64,000 nt of DNA, taken from assembly GCA_017507385.1 (NCBI GenBank), contig JAFWAX010000077.1:1-64000 (forward strand), given 5' to 3'. Positions 35,381-44,804 of the stretch are shown here, piece by piece; position 1 is the stretch's first letter; each line of letters begins with the position of its first letter. The position numbers were made by a program, and so were the translations under genes. The stretch is from Bacteroidaceae bacterium. Lineage in GTDB: Bacteria; Bacteroidota; Bacteroidia; Bacteroidales; Bacteroidaceae. The notes beneath the pieces were generated by a model. It was not told the origin of the DNA, did no database searches, and was given only the letters and a program-made list of their open reading frames with translations.

Positions 35381-36250
35381 TTAGTCGTTTTTGATGTGTA
35401 CGTCCATCTGAGGGAATGGAATCTCAATGCCAGACTCTGTGAGTTCTTTGTAAACTTTCTCAATGGTGTCGCAGCGTACGGCCCAGTGGGTGCTGGCAGA
35501 TGTCCAGAGTCTCATCTGAAAGATGATGCTGCTGGATGACATCATGGTCATGGGGATGACAGGAGCGAGGTCTTCAGTCTTGATGATGCGTTCATCGGCA
35601 TCGACTATCTGTTGCAGGATGGCGCGCACTTCTTCTGGCTTTGTGCCGTATGCCACCTCTACGTCTATATCTACACGTCGTGTGGATGCGGCAGTGGAGT
35701 TTTTCAGGCATCCCGTGGCAAGTGGACCATTGGGAATGAAGATAATTTGGTTGTCAGGAGTGCCGAGAATGGTGTTGAATATCTGTATCTCTTTCACAAT
35801 GCCTGCATATCCCTGCGCCTCGATGAAGTCGCCCACTTTGTAAGGCTTGAGAATGAGGATGAGCACACCGCCAGCAAAGTTTTGCAAAGTGCCGCTCAAT
35901 GCCATGCCGACAGCTACACCTGCGGATGCGAATACGGCAAGGAAAGAACTGGTGTCAATGCCCAGAATGCCGATGATGATAATGCCCAGCAGAATGTTCA
36001 GCGAGATGGATACAAGGCTGTGGAGGAAAGAGGATAGCGACGCTTCTACGTTCCGCTTTTGTGTGATGACTTTTATTGCTTTAGTAGCATATTTGATGAA
36101 AAATCGCCCAATGGTGAAAACAATGGCTGCGATGATAAGGTTTTTGCCGAATGTGATGAGGTAGTCGATGATAATGCTCAGGTCTATTTCTTTCCAGTCA
36201 ATGTTAGATAGATCTGACAAGGTTGTTTTAGTGCTTGTTTGGTTTTCCAT
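35381..36250 (-). CDS. Small-conductance mechanosensitive channel (MscS)
   Basis: A 289-residue inner-membrane channel that opens under membrane tension and releases solutes during osmotic downshock. N-terminal spans lead to the pore-lining region GVAVGMALSGTLQNFAGGV, then the signature KPYKVGDFIEAQGYAGIVKE and the beta domain with IFIPNGPL. The C-terminal vestibule domain follows. Upstream of a HAD gene on the same strand. Confidence 0.92.
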   Translation of the reverse strand: MENQTSTKTTLSDLSNIDWKEIDLSIIIDYLITFGKNLIIAAIVFTIGRFFIKYATKAIKVITQKRNVEASLSSFLHSLVSISLNILLGIIIIGILGIDTSSFLAVFASAGVAVGMALSGTLQNFAGGVLILILKPYKVGDFIEAQGYAGIVKEIQIFNTILGTPDNQIIFIPNGPLATGCLKNSTAASTRRVDIDVEVAYGTKPEEVRAILQQIVDADERIIKTEDLAPVIPMTMMSSSSIIFQMRLWTSASTHWAVRCDTIEKVYKELTESGIEIPFPQMDVHIKND

Positions 36251-36424
36251 ATATTCTTTTTACCTGTATGAAAATGCGGCAATGTTCTCATTTGTGGTGC
36301 AAAGGTAGTGATTTTGTATGACAAAAGAGGCTTTGGAGAATGAAAAATTATAGCGTGTATCGTTTGCTGGTAAGATAAACTTATATTTTTCACTTTTCGC
36401 TATTCATAATTCGTATTTTTTGTG

Positions 36425-36432
36425 TATCTTTG
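36425..36432 (+). promoter_or_regulatory. -7 box of lysS
   Basis: TATCTTTG about 60 bases before the lysS start; no clear -33 TTTG. Confidence 0.55.
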
Positions 36433-36493
36433 CAACGTGGTATGCTGTGTGCATCCAGTGAATACGAAGTAAAATAAAGAAATGATATAGAAC

Positions 36494-38254
36494 ATGAATG
36501 TACTTGAACTTTCTGAACAGGAAATTAACAGAAGAAATAATCTTCAGGCATTGAAGGATATGGGCATTGAGCCTTATCCTGCTGCGGAATATCCAACAGA
36601 CGCATTTTCGACAGACATTATAGCAGATTTTAAAGACCCAGCCGTTGATGCGGAAGGCAACCCAACCGAGCCTTTTCGCGAAGTGTGCATCGCTGGCCGT
36701 ATGATGAGCCGCCGTGTGATGGGCAAGGCAAGTTTCTTGGAACTTCAGGACTCAAAGGGACGAATTCAGGTGTATATCACGCGTGATGACATCTGTCCGG
36801 AGGAGAATAAAGACTTGTATAATGTGGTGTTCAAGAAACTGCTTGACTTAGGAGATTTCATTGGCGTGAAAGGTTATGTGTTCCGTACCCAGATGGGTGA
36901 AATCAGTGTGCATGCCAAGTCGCTGACGGTGTTGGCAAAGAGCTTGAAGCCGCTGCCCATCGTGAAAGAGAAGGATGGTCAAGTGTTTGACGCGTTTGAG
37001 GATCCAGAGCTTCGTTACCGCCAGCGCTATGTGGACTTGATTGTGAACAATGGCGTGAAGGATACGTTTTTGAAGCGTGCTACGATTCTCAGAACAATGC
37101 GTCAGGTGTTTGACGAGGCTGGCTTTACGGAAGTGGAGACTCCTATCTTGCAGCAGATTGCGGGTGGTGCCAGTGCGCGTCCGTTCATCACGCACCATAA
37201 TGCGCTGAATGTGGATTTGTACTTGCGTATAGCTACGGAGCTGTACCTGAAGCGTCTGATTGTGGGTGGTTTTGAAGGTGTGTATGAGATTGGTAGAAAC
37301 TTCCGCAACGAGGGTATGGACAGAAGTCATAATCCTGAGTTTACGTGCATGGAGCTGTATGTGTCATATAAGGACTATAATTGGATGATGTCATTTACGG
37401 AGCAGTTGCTGGAGAAAATCTGTGTAGCCGTGAATGGAACGACTGAGGTGAATGTGGGCGATAGCGTCATCAGCTTCAAGGCTCCATACAGACGTTTGCC
37501 TATTCTTGAGGCCATCAAAGAGAATACAGGCTTTGACTGCGAAGGTAAGTCGGAAGAGGAAATCCGTGCGTTCTGCAAAGAAAAGGGCATGGATGTGGAT
37601 GAGACCATGGGCAAGGGCAAACTTATTGATGAGCTGTTTGGAGAATTTTGCGAAGGAACATTTATTCAGCCAACTTTCATTACTGACTATCCAGTGGAGA
37701 TGTCGCCACTGACCAAGATGCACCGTTCAAAATCAGGATTGACAGAGCGTTTTGAATTGATGGTGAATGGCAAGGAATTGGCAAATGCTTATTCGGAACT
37801 GAATGACCCAATAGATCAGGAGGAACGTTTCATTGAGCAGATGAAACTGGCAGACAAGGGAGATGATGAGGCGATGGTGATTGACCATGACTTTTTGCGT
37901 GCCCTTCAGTATGGCATGCCTCCAACATCTGGCATCGGCATTGGTATTGACCGTTTGGCTATCTTGATGACAGGGCAGCCTACTATTCAGGAGGTATTGC
38001 TGTTCCCTACGATGAAGCCCGAGAAGAAAGCTCCACGTGACGGTGTACAGAAGTTCGTTGAACTTGGTTTCTCAGAAGACATCGTGCCTGTGCTGTATAA
38101 GGTGGGCTACAACCTTGTGAGTGACCTCGAAGATGGTAATGCGCAGAAAATCCAGCAGCAAATTGGCGAAGTGCTGAAGAAGTATAAATTGGATATAAAG
38201 AAACCATCTGTGGAAGAAATTAGCGATATTGTTGCTAAACTTAAAAGTGAATAG
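36494..38254 (+). CDS. lysS: Lysyl-tRNA synthetase, class II
   Basis: Charges tRNA-Lys. The N-terminal OB-fold anticodon domain (about 60-165) is followed by the class II core with motif 2 RNEGMDRSHNPEFT and motif 3 GIGIGIDRLAI. The 586-residue length includes an extra C-terminal helical domain of about 70 residues (EDIVPVLYKVGYNLVSDLED) seen in Bacteroidetes LysS. It is followed by a hairpin. Confidence 0.96.
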   Translation: MNVLELSEQEINRRNNLQALKDMGIEPYPAAEYPTDAFSTDIIADFKDPAVDAEGNPTEPFREVCIAGRMMSRRVMGKASFLELQDSKGRIQVYITRDDICPEENKDLYNVVFKKLLDLGDFIGVKGYVFRTQMGEISVHAKSLTVLAKSLKPLPIVKEKDGQVFDAFEDPELRYRQRYVDLIVNNGVKDTFLKRATILRTMRQVFDEAGFTEVETPILQQIAGGASARPFITHHNALNVDLYLRIATELYLKRLIVGGFEGVYEIGRNFRNEGMDRSHNPEFTCMELYVSYKDYNWMMSFTEQLLEKICVAVNGTTEVNVGDSVISFKAPYRRLPILEAIKENTGFDCEGKSEEEIRAFCKEKGMDVDETMGKGKLIDELFGEFCEGTFIQPTFITDYPVEMSPLTKMHRSKSGLTERFELMVNGKELANAYSELNDPIDQEERFIEQMKLADKGDDEAMVIDHDFLRALQYGMPPTSGIGIGIDRLAILMTGQPTIQEVLLFPTMKPEKKAPRDGVQKFVELGFSEDIVPVLYKVGYNLVSDLEDGNAQKIQQQIGEVLKKYKLDIKKPSVEEISDIVAKLKSE

Positions 38255-38261
38255 TCAAAAA

Positions 38262-38311
38262 TGGAAAATCCAGATTACCAGCCAATTGATGGAAGGTAAC
38301 TTGGATTTTCT
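38262..38311 (+). terminator. Hairpin after lysS
   Basis: GGAAAATCCAGATTACC and GGTAACTTGGATTTTC pair with one mismatch around a 17-base loop; a short T-rich stretch follows. Confidence 0.55.
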
Positions 38312-38351
38312 TGCTTCGTACTTTTCATGATTCACTTAAATTATAAATTAT

Positions 38352-39353
38352 ATGCAGTTTAAATCTTGTGGTAGAGTGGCAGTATTAGGAGGCGGTAGCT
38401 GGGCAACGGCTATTGCAAAGATTGTCATGCACCATGAAGAGCGGATAACGTGGTACATGCGCCGCGATGACCGTATTGAAGAATTTAAGCGTTTACGCCA
38501 CAATCCAGCCTATCTTACTGGAGTTCACTTTGATGTGGATCGCATTACGTTTTCAAGTGACTTGAATGAGGTGGTGAAAAATAACGATACGTTGATTTTT
38601 GTTATCCCTTCGCCATATATAAAGAGCCATCTGAAGAAACTGAAGGCAAACATGAGGGAGAAGATGATTGTGACTGCCATCAAGGGTATTGTGCCAGAGG
38701 AGAGCGTGACGGTAAGCCGCTATTTTCAGAGGCAATATAATGTGCCGGAAGAACAGGTGGCCTGTATTGGAGGACCGAGTCATGCCGAGGAGGTGGCACT
38801 CGACCGTCTTTGCTATCTGACAGTGGGATGCCGTGATTTGGAGAATGCACAGGTGGTGGCAGACTTGTTTGCCAATAGGTTTGTGAAGACCAGCGTGTCT
38901 CCTGATATAGAGGGAATTGAATACTCTTCTGTGCTGAAGAATGTGTATGCTATTGCTGCTGGTATTTGTCACGGATTGAAGCAAGGTGATAATTTTCAGG
39001 CAGTGTTGGTGTCGAATGCTGTACAGGAGATGAAGCGGTTTTTGAGGGCTGTTCAGCCAGAAGAGCGGCATGTGAGCGATTCGGCTTATTTGGGCGACTT
39101 GCTTGTGACAATGTATTCGAACTTCTCGCGCAACCGTGTGTTTGGCACGATGATAGGGCAGGGCTACAGTGTAAAGACCGCGCAGCTGGAAATGGAAATG
39201 ATTGCGGAGGGCTACTATGGAACGAATTGCATGAAAATCTTAAATAAGCGCTATCATGTGAATATGCCGATTCTGGATGCCGTTTATAATATATTGTATG
39301 AGAAAATTTCGCCCAGCGTTGAAATCAAAGTCTTAAGTGATTCTTTGAGGTGA
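38352..39353 (+). CDS. gpsA: Glycerol-3-phosphate dehydrogenase (NAD(P)+)
   Basis: Makes sn-glycerol-3-phosphate for phospholipid synthesis. The Rossmann motif is VLGGGSWATAI (residues 10-20). Substrate-site features are the conserved Lys in EYSSVLKNVYAIAAG and the preceding GGPSHAEEV. 333 residues is typical. It lies about 100 bases after lysS and 67 bases before pgi on the same strand. Confidence 0.95.
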   Translation: MQFKSCGRVAVLGGGSWATAIAKIVMHHEERITWYMRRDDRIEEFKRLRHNPAYLTGVHFDVDRITFSSDLNEVVKNNDTLIFVIPSPYIKSHLKKLKANMREKMIVTAIKGIVPEESVTVSRYFQRQYNVPEEQVACIGGPSHAEEVALDRLCYLTVGCRDLENAQVVADLFANRFVKTSVSPDIEGIEYSSVLKNVYAIAAGICHGLKQGDNFQAVLVSNAVQEMKRFLRAVQPEERHVSDSAYLGDLLVTMYSNFSRNRVFGTMIGQGYSVKTAQLEMEMIAEGYYGTNCMKILNKRYHVNMPILDAVYNILYEKISPSVEIKVLSDSLR

Positions 39354-39420
39354 GGCGAATGGATGGGATTGTTGAAAATGGAACTAATTTAATGATTAAT
39401 AATAACATAAAGCTTGTACT

Positions 39421-40755
39421 ATGAAGATAAATATCAGTAAGGCTGCTTCGTTTGTGGCAGCAGGTGCAATTGAGGCTTATGAGCCTCAGGTGAAAGCAGC
39501 TCAGGAAGCGCTTGAGCAGGGTACTTGCCCTGGCAATGACTTCCTTGGGTGGATGCATCTCCCCAGTTCTATTACTCCAGAATTTATTGCGGAGATTAAT
39601 GAAACAGCGAAGGTTCTCAAAGAGAATTGCGAGGCTGTTGTTGTTGCAGGCATTGGCGGCTCATATTTGGGTGCGCGCATGGTGATTGACGCGTTGTCTA
39701 ACACTTTTGGCTGGCTGCAGCCTTCTGATTGCCCACGCATTCTTTTTGCAGGAAACAATATTGGCGAGGATTACCTTTCAGAGCTGATTGGCTATCTGAA
39801 GGGTGTGAAGTTCGGTGTCATCAACATTTCAAAGTCTGGTACAACTACAGAGACTGCTATCACATTCCGTCTGCTGAAGAGGATGTGTGAGGAGCAGCGT
39901 GGCAAGGAAGAGGCAAAGAAGGTGATTGTTGCTATCACGGATGCCAAGAAGGGTGCTGCCCGTACTACGGCTGACAAGGAGGGTTACAAGTCTTTCATCA
40001 TTCCTGACAATGTGGGCGGACGATTCTCTGTGCTTACTCCTGTTGGTTTGTTGCCTATTGCTGTGGCTGGCTTCGATATTGCAGCTCTTGTGAAAGGCGC
40101 TCGGGATATGGAAGCGCAGTGTGGGCTTGATGTGCCATTTGTAGACAACCCTGCTGCTGTATATGCTGCAACCCGTAATGCTATTTATCAGAGTGGCAAG
40201 AAGATAGAGATTATGGCTAACTATCAGCCTAAACTCCATAATCTTGGTGAATGGTGGAAGCAGCTTTATGGCGAGAGCGAGGGTAAGGATGGAAAGGGCA
40301 TTTTCCCTGCATCTGTGGATTTGACAACTGACCTGCATTCTATGGGCCAGTGGATTCAGGATGGTGAGCGTACTATCTTTGAGACTGTCATTTCTGTGGA
40401 GACTCCAAACACTTCGCTGGCTGTGCCTTCTGACGAAGAGAATCTGGATGGTTTGAACTTCTTGGCAGGCAAGCGCATTGACGAGGTGAACAAGATGGCA
40501 GAGCTGGGCACTCAGCTGGCTCACGTGGATGGTGGGGTGCCAAACATCAAGATTTCTATTGAGAAGCTGGATGAGTACAATATCGGACAGCTCATCTACT
40601 TCTTCGAGAAGGGATGTGGTATCTCTGGTCTCATTCTTGGTGTGAATCCTTTTGACCAGCCAGGTGTGGAGGCATACAAGAAGAATATGTTTGCTTTGCT
40701 GAACAAGCCAGGTTATGAGGCTGAGAGCAAGGCTATTCAGGAGCGTTTGAAGTAA
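39421..40755 (+). CDS. pgi: Glucose-6-phosphate isomerase
   Basis: Interconverts glucose-6-phosphate and fructose-6-phosphate. Signature segments are [24 protein letters not shown] and the later [20 protein letters not shown]. The 444-residue length is that of the short bacterial form. It is followed by a terminator. Confidence 0.96.
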   Translation: MKINISKAASFVAAGAIEAYEPQVKAAQEALEQGTCPGNDFLGWMHLPSSITPEFIAEINETAKVLKENCEAVVVAGIGGSYLGARMVIDALSNTFGWLQPSDCPRILFAGNNIGEDYLSELIGYLKGVKFGVINISKSGTTTETAITFRLLKRMCEEQRGKEEAKKVIVAITDAKKGAARTTADKEGYKSFIIPDNVGGRFSVLTPVGLLPIAVAGFDIAALVKGARDMEAQCGLDVPFVDNPAAVYAATRNAIYQSGKKIEIMANYQPKLHNLGEWWKQLYGESEGKDGKGIFPASVDLTTDLHSMGQWIQDGERTIFETVISVETPNTSLAVPSDEENLDGLNFLAGKRIDEVNKMAELGTQLAHVDGGVPNIKISIEKLDEYNIGQLIYFFEKGCGISGLILGVNPFDQPGVEAYKKNMFALLNKPGYEAESKAIQERLK

Positions 40756-40762
40756 TTGCAGA

Positions 40763-40802
40763 TAAAGGAATGGAGGGGAGAGGATTACTTCCCCCTTTCC
40801 TT
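40763..40802 (+). terminator. Terminator of pgi
   Basis: AAAGGAATGGAGGGG and TCCCCCTTTCCTT pair imperfectly around a short loop, followed by a T-rich stretch. Confidence 0.65.
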
Positions 40803-40877
40803 CTTTCTCTTAATATAGGAGTGGAGAGATGACAATCTTTCCAAAGGATGTTACACATTATTTAAATAAAGGTGAAT

Positions 40878-42053
40878 ATGACATACGATGTAATTGCCCC
40901 CGGTGTGAAGTATATCGGCGTGGATGACTTGGATATAGATTTGTTTGAAGGACAGTATGATGTGCCAGAGGGCGTTTCTTATAACTCTTATCTGATAGAG
41001 GATGAGAAAATAGCCATCATGGACACTGTTGATGTCCGCAAGAAGGATGAATGGGAAAAGGTGCTGGAAAAGGCACTGGATGGAAAAAAACCTGATTACC
41101 TTGTGGTTCAGCATTTTGAACCAGACCATTCGGGCAGCGTGAAGTACATCATGGAAAAATATCCTCAGGTGGTGGCTGTCTGCTCTCCTAAGGCGAAGCC
41201 GATGTTTGAGCGTTTCTTTGACGTGGATTATGGCGACCGCATTCTGGTGGTGAAGGAAGGGGACACACTGTCGCTCGGAGAGCATACTTTGCAGTTTGTG
41301 ATGGCTCCTATGGTTCATTGGCCAGAGGTGATGGTTTCTTATGAGCATAAGACAAAGATTCTTTTTGCGGCTGATGGCTTTGGCAAGTTTGGCGCTTTGT
41401 GCAAGGAAGAAGAGAATGAAGAGGGATGGGCATGTGAGGCTCGTCGCTACTATTTCAATATCGTAGGAAAGTATGGCGCTATGGTTCAGCAACTTCTGAA
41501 GAAGGCTGCTGGGCTTGACATTCAGACAATCTGTCCGCTTCATGGTCCTGTTCTGACAGAAGACCTTGGCTATTATCTCGGTCTTTATGATACGTGGAGC
41601 AAATATGAGCCGGAAGAGGAGGGCATCTTCATTGCGTACTGCTCTTTCTATGGAAACACTGCACAGGCAGCGCTTAAGCTTGCTGAAATCATTCGCGAGA
41701 AGAGCAGTGTGAAGGTGTCAACAGCGGACATTGCCCGTGAGGACTTGCATGAGGCTGTAGAGGATGCTTTCCGCTATGACAGGCTGGTGCTTTGCGCTCC
41801 TTCTTATGATGGTGGTGTGATGCCTATCATGGAAGAGTACATCATGCACTTGCGCAACAAGACATTCAGAAATCGCAAGGTGGCTTTCATCGAGAATGGC
41901 ACATGGGCGCCTTCTGCCGGCAAAAAGATGCGTGAGGCAATGGAGGAGATGAAGGACATCACAGTCGTCGAGCCTATGGTTACAGTCGAGTCAGCTGTCA
42001 AGGCGAAGACGATTGAAGACTTGAAGGTCTTAGCAGACGCGCTGATAGGATAA
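40878..42053 (+). CDS. Flavodiiron protein (FprA-type)
   Basis: A 391-residue cytosolic protein that reduces O2 to water or NO to N2O. The N-terminal metallo-beta-lactamase-like domain holds the diiron ligands in HFEPDHSG, later His in MVHWPEV and PLHGPV, and the Asp in FAADGFGKF. The C-terminal flavodoxin domain starts IAYCSFYGNTAQAA and binds FMN. No rubredoxin domain is attached. ATG 40878 is used; a GTG six bases upstream is possible. With rubrerythrin it forms the oxygen-defence set of the window. Confidence 0.93.
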   Translation: MTYDVIAPGVKYIGVDDLDIDLFEGQYDVPEGVSYNSYLIEDEKIAIMDTVDVRKKDEWEKVLEKALDGKKPDYLVVQHFEPDHSGSVKYIMEKYPQVVAVCSPKAKPMFERFFDVDYGDRILVVKEGDTLSLGEHTLQFVMAPMVHWPEVMVSYEHKTKILFAADGFGKFGALCKEEENEEGWACEARRYYFNIVGKYGAMVQQLLKKAAGLDIQTICPLHGPVLTEDLGYYLGLYDTWSKYEPEEEGIFIAYCSFYGNTAQAALKLAEIIREKSSVKVSTADIAREDLHEAVEDAFRYDRLVLCAPSYDGGVMPIMEEYIMHLRNKTFRNRKVAFIENGTWAPSAGKKMREAMEEMKDITVVEPMVTVESAVKAKTIEDLKVLADALIG

Positions 42054-42056
42054 AAA

Positions 42057-42099
42057 AGAATGGGGCTGTGGAGTGTTATTCACAGCCTCATTGATTCTT
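42057..42099 (+). terminator. Terminator of the flavodiiron gene
   Basis: AAGAATGGGGCTGTG and CACAGCCTCATTGATTCTT pair with a few mismatches around a 10-base loop. Confidence 0.55.
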
Positions 42100-42119
42100 A
42101 ATGGTTTAACAAGTGTGAG

Positions 42120-42779
42120 ATGAAGAAGTATTTGATTCCTGTATTTGTAGCTTTGTTTGCGTTTTCTTGCGATGGGACGGAACAGAAGGGCGAGGTTGGT
42201 GCAACTCCTGAGACTCCTGCCGAAGCGCTGGAGCTGCTACTTGATGGCAATAAAAGGTATATGTCTGAGTCGAATGCACACCCGAATTTGGGGATGCAGC
42301 GATTGGGGCAGACTGCTCCTCATCAAGAACCCTTTGCGGCAGTGGTAGGGTGTTCAGATTCCCGTGTCCCTGTAGAACTTCTCTTTGACAGAGGTGTGGG
42401 CGATATTTTTGTCATCAGGACAGCTGGGAATAATGTTGGAGGTGATATGGTGATGGGCAGCGTGGAATATGCAGTGGGCCATTTGGGAGTTCAAGTGCTG
42501 CTTGTGCTTGGACATGAATCGTGTGGCGGAGTGACAAGCGCTGTCACGGGTGGTGAACATGCTGGTTCTGTGGGTAATCTGATTCATTGTATCCAGCAGG
42601 ATATTCCTGAATATGTGGGTGTGGCAGACCAGATTGATGAAGCAATAGCTAAGCATACTGCGGTTCAGGTGGAGGAGGTTCTGTCTAACTCCTTGGTCGC
42701 TCAGAAAGTCAAGGAAGGGAAATTGCTTGTAAAAGGGGCACATTACGATGTAAATAGTGGCGAAGTAAAAATCTATTGA
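42120..42779 (+). CDS. Beta-class carbonic anhydrase, predicted lipoprotein
   Basis: A 219-residue zinc enzyme converting CO2 and bicarbonate. Zinc ligands appear as CSDSR (Cys and the Asp/Arg pair) and GHESCGG (His and Cys). It begins with a lipoprotein signal, MKKYLIPVFVALFAFSC, ending in a lipobox with Cys17, so it should be anchored outside the cytosol rather than working inside. An acidic, flexible stretch (about 20-35) precedes the catalytic domain. The next gene starts 35 bases on. Confidence 0.88.
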   Translation: MKKYLIPVFVALFAFSCDGTEQKGEVGATPETPAEALELLLDGNKRYMSESNAHPNLGMQRLGQTAPHQEPFAAVVGCSDSRVPVELLFDRGVGDIFVIRTAGNNVGGDMVMGSVEYAVGHLGVQVLLVLGHESCGGVTSAVTGGEHAGSVGNLIHCIQQDIPEYVGVADQIDEAIAKHTAVQVEEVLSNSLVAQKVKEGKLLVKGAHYDVNSGEVKIY

Positions 42780-42814
42780 CTTCAATCTGTGCTGGACTGA
42801 CAATAGGCAAAGTG

Positions 42815-43375
42815 ATGGGTGAGACGTTTTATACCAGCGATAGGCGCGTTTGGCGCAAGTGGCTATCTGAGCATTTTGAAACGGAAAAGGAGGTGTGGTT
42901 CGTCTTTCCGATGAAAGCTTCAGGAGAAGCGAGCCTTTCTTACAATGATGCTGTGGAGGAGGCCTTATGTTATGGCTGGATAGACAGTGCTATCAAGCAT
43001 ATTGATTCTATGCGCCGTGCTCAGCGCTTCACGCCGCGTAGACCGAACAGCAGTTATTCGCAGCTGAATATTGAGAGGCTCATCTGGCTGGATAGGCAAG
43101 GGCTGATTTGTCCATCTGTTAGAGAGAAAGTTTTGCCTGTCATTGCTGCACCTTTTGTTTTTCCTGAAGACATTCTGGCGGAACTTCGGAGGGATGAGAA
43201 GGTGTGGGGGCATTTTTCTGCCTTCTCTGACGGATACAAGCGCATCCGCATTGCCTATATCGATGCTGCAAGAAACCGTCCTGCTGAGTTTCAGAAACGG
43301 TTGCGAAACTTTCTTGAGAAGACTCGTGAGAATAGATTGATAAAAGGCTTTGGCGGAACTGAAAAGTATTATTGA
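42815..43375 (+). CDS. YdeI/OmdA-like protein
   Basis: A 186-residue protein of the YdeI/OmpD-associated family. Recognisable segments are RRVWRKWLSEHF, EALCYGWIDSAIKHID, FTPRRPNSSYS and a C-terminal Lys/Arg-rich helix. The family is linked by name to bacteriocin protection, but its activity is not known. I use the ATG at 42815; a TTG at 42776 would overlap the carbonic anhydrase end. It is probably co-transcribed with the carbonic anhydrase. Confidence 0.82.
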   Translation: MGETFYTSDRRVWRKWLSEHFETEKEVWFVFPMKASGEASLSYNDAVEEALCYGWIDSAIKHIDSMRRAQRFTPRRPNSSYSQLNIERLIWLDRQGLICPSVREKVLPVIAAPFVFPEDILAELRRDEKVWGHFSAFSDGYKRIRIAYIDAARNRPAEFQKRLRNFLEKTRENRLIKGFGGTEKYY

Positions 43376-43537
43376 GGGAACGGGGAACATGCGTGGGAAA
43401 GTCTGTTTGCAGATGTCGATTGTATTGACCTCGATGGATAAAATCTGTAAACTTTGTAGAAAAATCCATTAGGGAAAGGGGACGGCAGAGATTTTTAATG
43501 AAAAAAACATCGTATTAGGAAAAATAATCGGAATGAA

Positions 43538-43569
43538 ATTTGTAAGGTTTGAATAAAAACCGTACCTTT
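43538..43569 (+). promoter_or_regulatory. Promoter of tRNA-Arg and the rpmB unit
   Basis: TTTG, 20 bases, TACCTTTG, a perfect consensus about 80 bases before tRNA-Arg. Confidence 0.75.
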
Positions 43570-43647
43570 GCATCCGCAAATTGCATAGGCTAGTGCTTGT
43601 GCAGGTGCGTTTGTGTGGCTGAGCCATACTAAAATCCATGTGAGGAT

Positions 43648-43721
43648 GGTCCGGTAGCTCAGCTGGATAGAGCAACAGCCTTCTAAGCTGTGGGTCTTGG
43701 GTTCGAATCCCAACCGGATCA
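43648..43721 (+). tRNA. tRNA-Arg (TCT)
   Basis: The acceptor GGTCCGG pairs with CCGGATC through one wobble. The anticodon loop CTTCTAA gives TCT, and the T arm is GGGTTCGAATCCC. A ribosomal-protein cluster follows. Confidence 0.95.
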
Positions 43722-43895
43722 CAGAAAGGGAGTATAATCCCTGTCAAACAAAAGAAACACCCCTAATTTTCAAAAACAAAAAGGGTTGAACGTTCCAAAT
43801 TTCGCAAGGTGGGCATTGCGGGCCTGCCGGACTCGTGAAAACCTGTACTTCTCCAAGTAAAATTAGATTTGAAAATTAAAAAAGATAACAAGAAA

Positions 43896-44156
43896 ATGTC
43901 AAAAATTTGTCAGATTACAGGTAAAAAGGCAATGGTTGGTAACAACGTATCACACTCATTGCGCAGAACAAAGAGACTTTTCAATGTCAACTTGTTCACT
44001 AAGAAGTTCTACTATGTAGAGGAAGATTGCTGGATTGTGCTCAAGGTGAGCGCAGCAGGTTTGCGAATCATCAATCGTATTGGTCTTGATGCAGCTCTTA
44101 AGCAGGCTGTAGCAAAGGGATACTGCGATTGGAAAGACATCCAGGTTATTGGCTAA
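43896..44156 (+). CDS. rpmB: 50S ribosomal protein L28
   Basis: An 86-residue ribosomal protein starting [21 protein letters not shown], the L28 signature. The ATG at 43896 gives the normal length; an upstream frame start would add nine Lys-rich residues. First gene of rpmB-rpmG-DUF4295. Confidence 0.96.
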   Translation: MSKICQITGKKAMVGNNVSHSLRRTKRLFNVNLFTKKFYYVEEDCWIVLKVSAAGLRIINRIGLDAALKQAVAKGYCDWKDIQVIG

Positions 44157-44181
44157 TTTATAAAGTAAGGAGAAAAAGAAA

Positions 44182-44370
44182 ATGGCAAAGAAAGCTAAAG
44201 GCAATCGCGTACAGGTAGTTCTCGAGTGCACAGAAATGAAGGATAGCGGTCTTCCAGGGACATCAAGATACATCACTACAAAGAACCGCAAGAACACTCC
44301 AGACCGTTTGGAGTTGAAGAAGTATAACCCAATCCTTAAAAGAATGACAATTCATAAGGAGATTAAATAA
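44182..44370 (+). CDS. rpmG: 50S ribosomal protein L33
   Basis: A 62-residue ribosomal protein ([20 protein letters not shown]). It has one Cys and lacks the CxxC pairs of the zinc-binding form, so it is the zinc-independent type. It lies 25 bases after rpmB. Confidence 0.95.
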   Translation: MAKKAKGNRVQVVLECTEMKDSGLPGTSRYITTKNRKNTPDRLELKKYNPILKRMTIHKEIK

Positions 44371-44379
44371 TAAAGTACT

Positions 44380-44532
44380 ATGGCAAAGAAAACAGTCGCA
44401 ACCCTCCACTCCAAGGACGGACGTTCTTTTACTAAAGTTATTAAGATGTTTAAGTCTCCCAAAACAGGTGCTTACGCATTTGAAGAGAAGATGGTTCCTG
44501 CTGAAACAGCAAAGGATTTCTTTAAGAACTAA
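44380..44532 (+). CDS. DUF4295 family protein, 50 residues
   Basis: A 50-codon frame starting MAKKTVATLHSKDGRSFTKV and ending AETAKDFFKN. It is small and basic and lies nine bases after rpmG. The rpmB-rpmG-DUF4295 order is typical of Bacteroidetes, which suggests a ribosome-linked role that has not been shown. Confidence 0.88.
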   Translation: MAKKTVATLHSKDGRSFTKVIKMFKSPKTGAYAFEEKMVPAETAKDFFKN

Positions 44533-44603
44533 TCTCCGTCTGAAATTAAGGACTAAAAGGACATGCCTGTTAGGTGTTTTGGACGCCTAATGGTATGAAA
44601 TAT

Positions 44604-44637
44604 AAAAACTTCCCATTACTTTTGGGGAGTTTTTTTG
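44604..44637 (+). terminator. Terminator of the rpmB-rpmG-DUF4295 unit
   Basis: AAAACTTCCC and GGGGAGTTTTTTTG. The T run also supplies the -33 TTTG of the ftsY promoter. Confidence 0.8.
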
Positions 44638-44665
44638 TTTTATTCGCTGAAACTCTGTAACTTTG
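44634..44665 (+). promoter_or_regulatory. ftsY promoter
   Basis: TTTG, 20 bases, TAACTTTG. The -33 element overlaps the T run of the preceding terminator. Confidence 0.7.
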
Positions 44666-44804
44666 TATTTTAATTACGTCGTAAATCTCAAGGGTAAGCG
44701 AGAGAATGAGGCGTAGTGGAAGTGAATGCCGTGCTGCAGGCTGGGTGTTTCTTCATTTTGCAAAAAAATCTATCACTCTGTCATATACAAAAAAAGTAAC
44801 ATAT

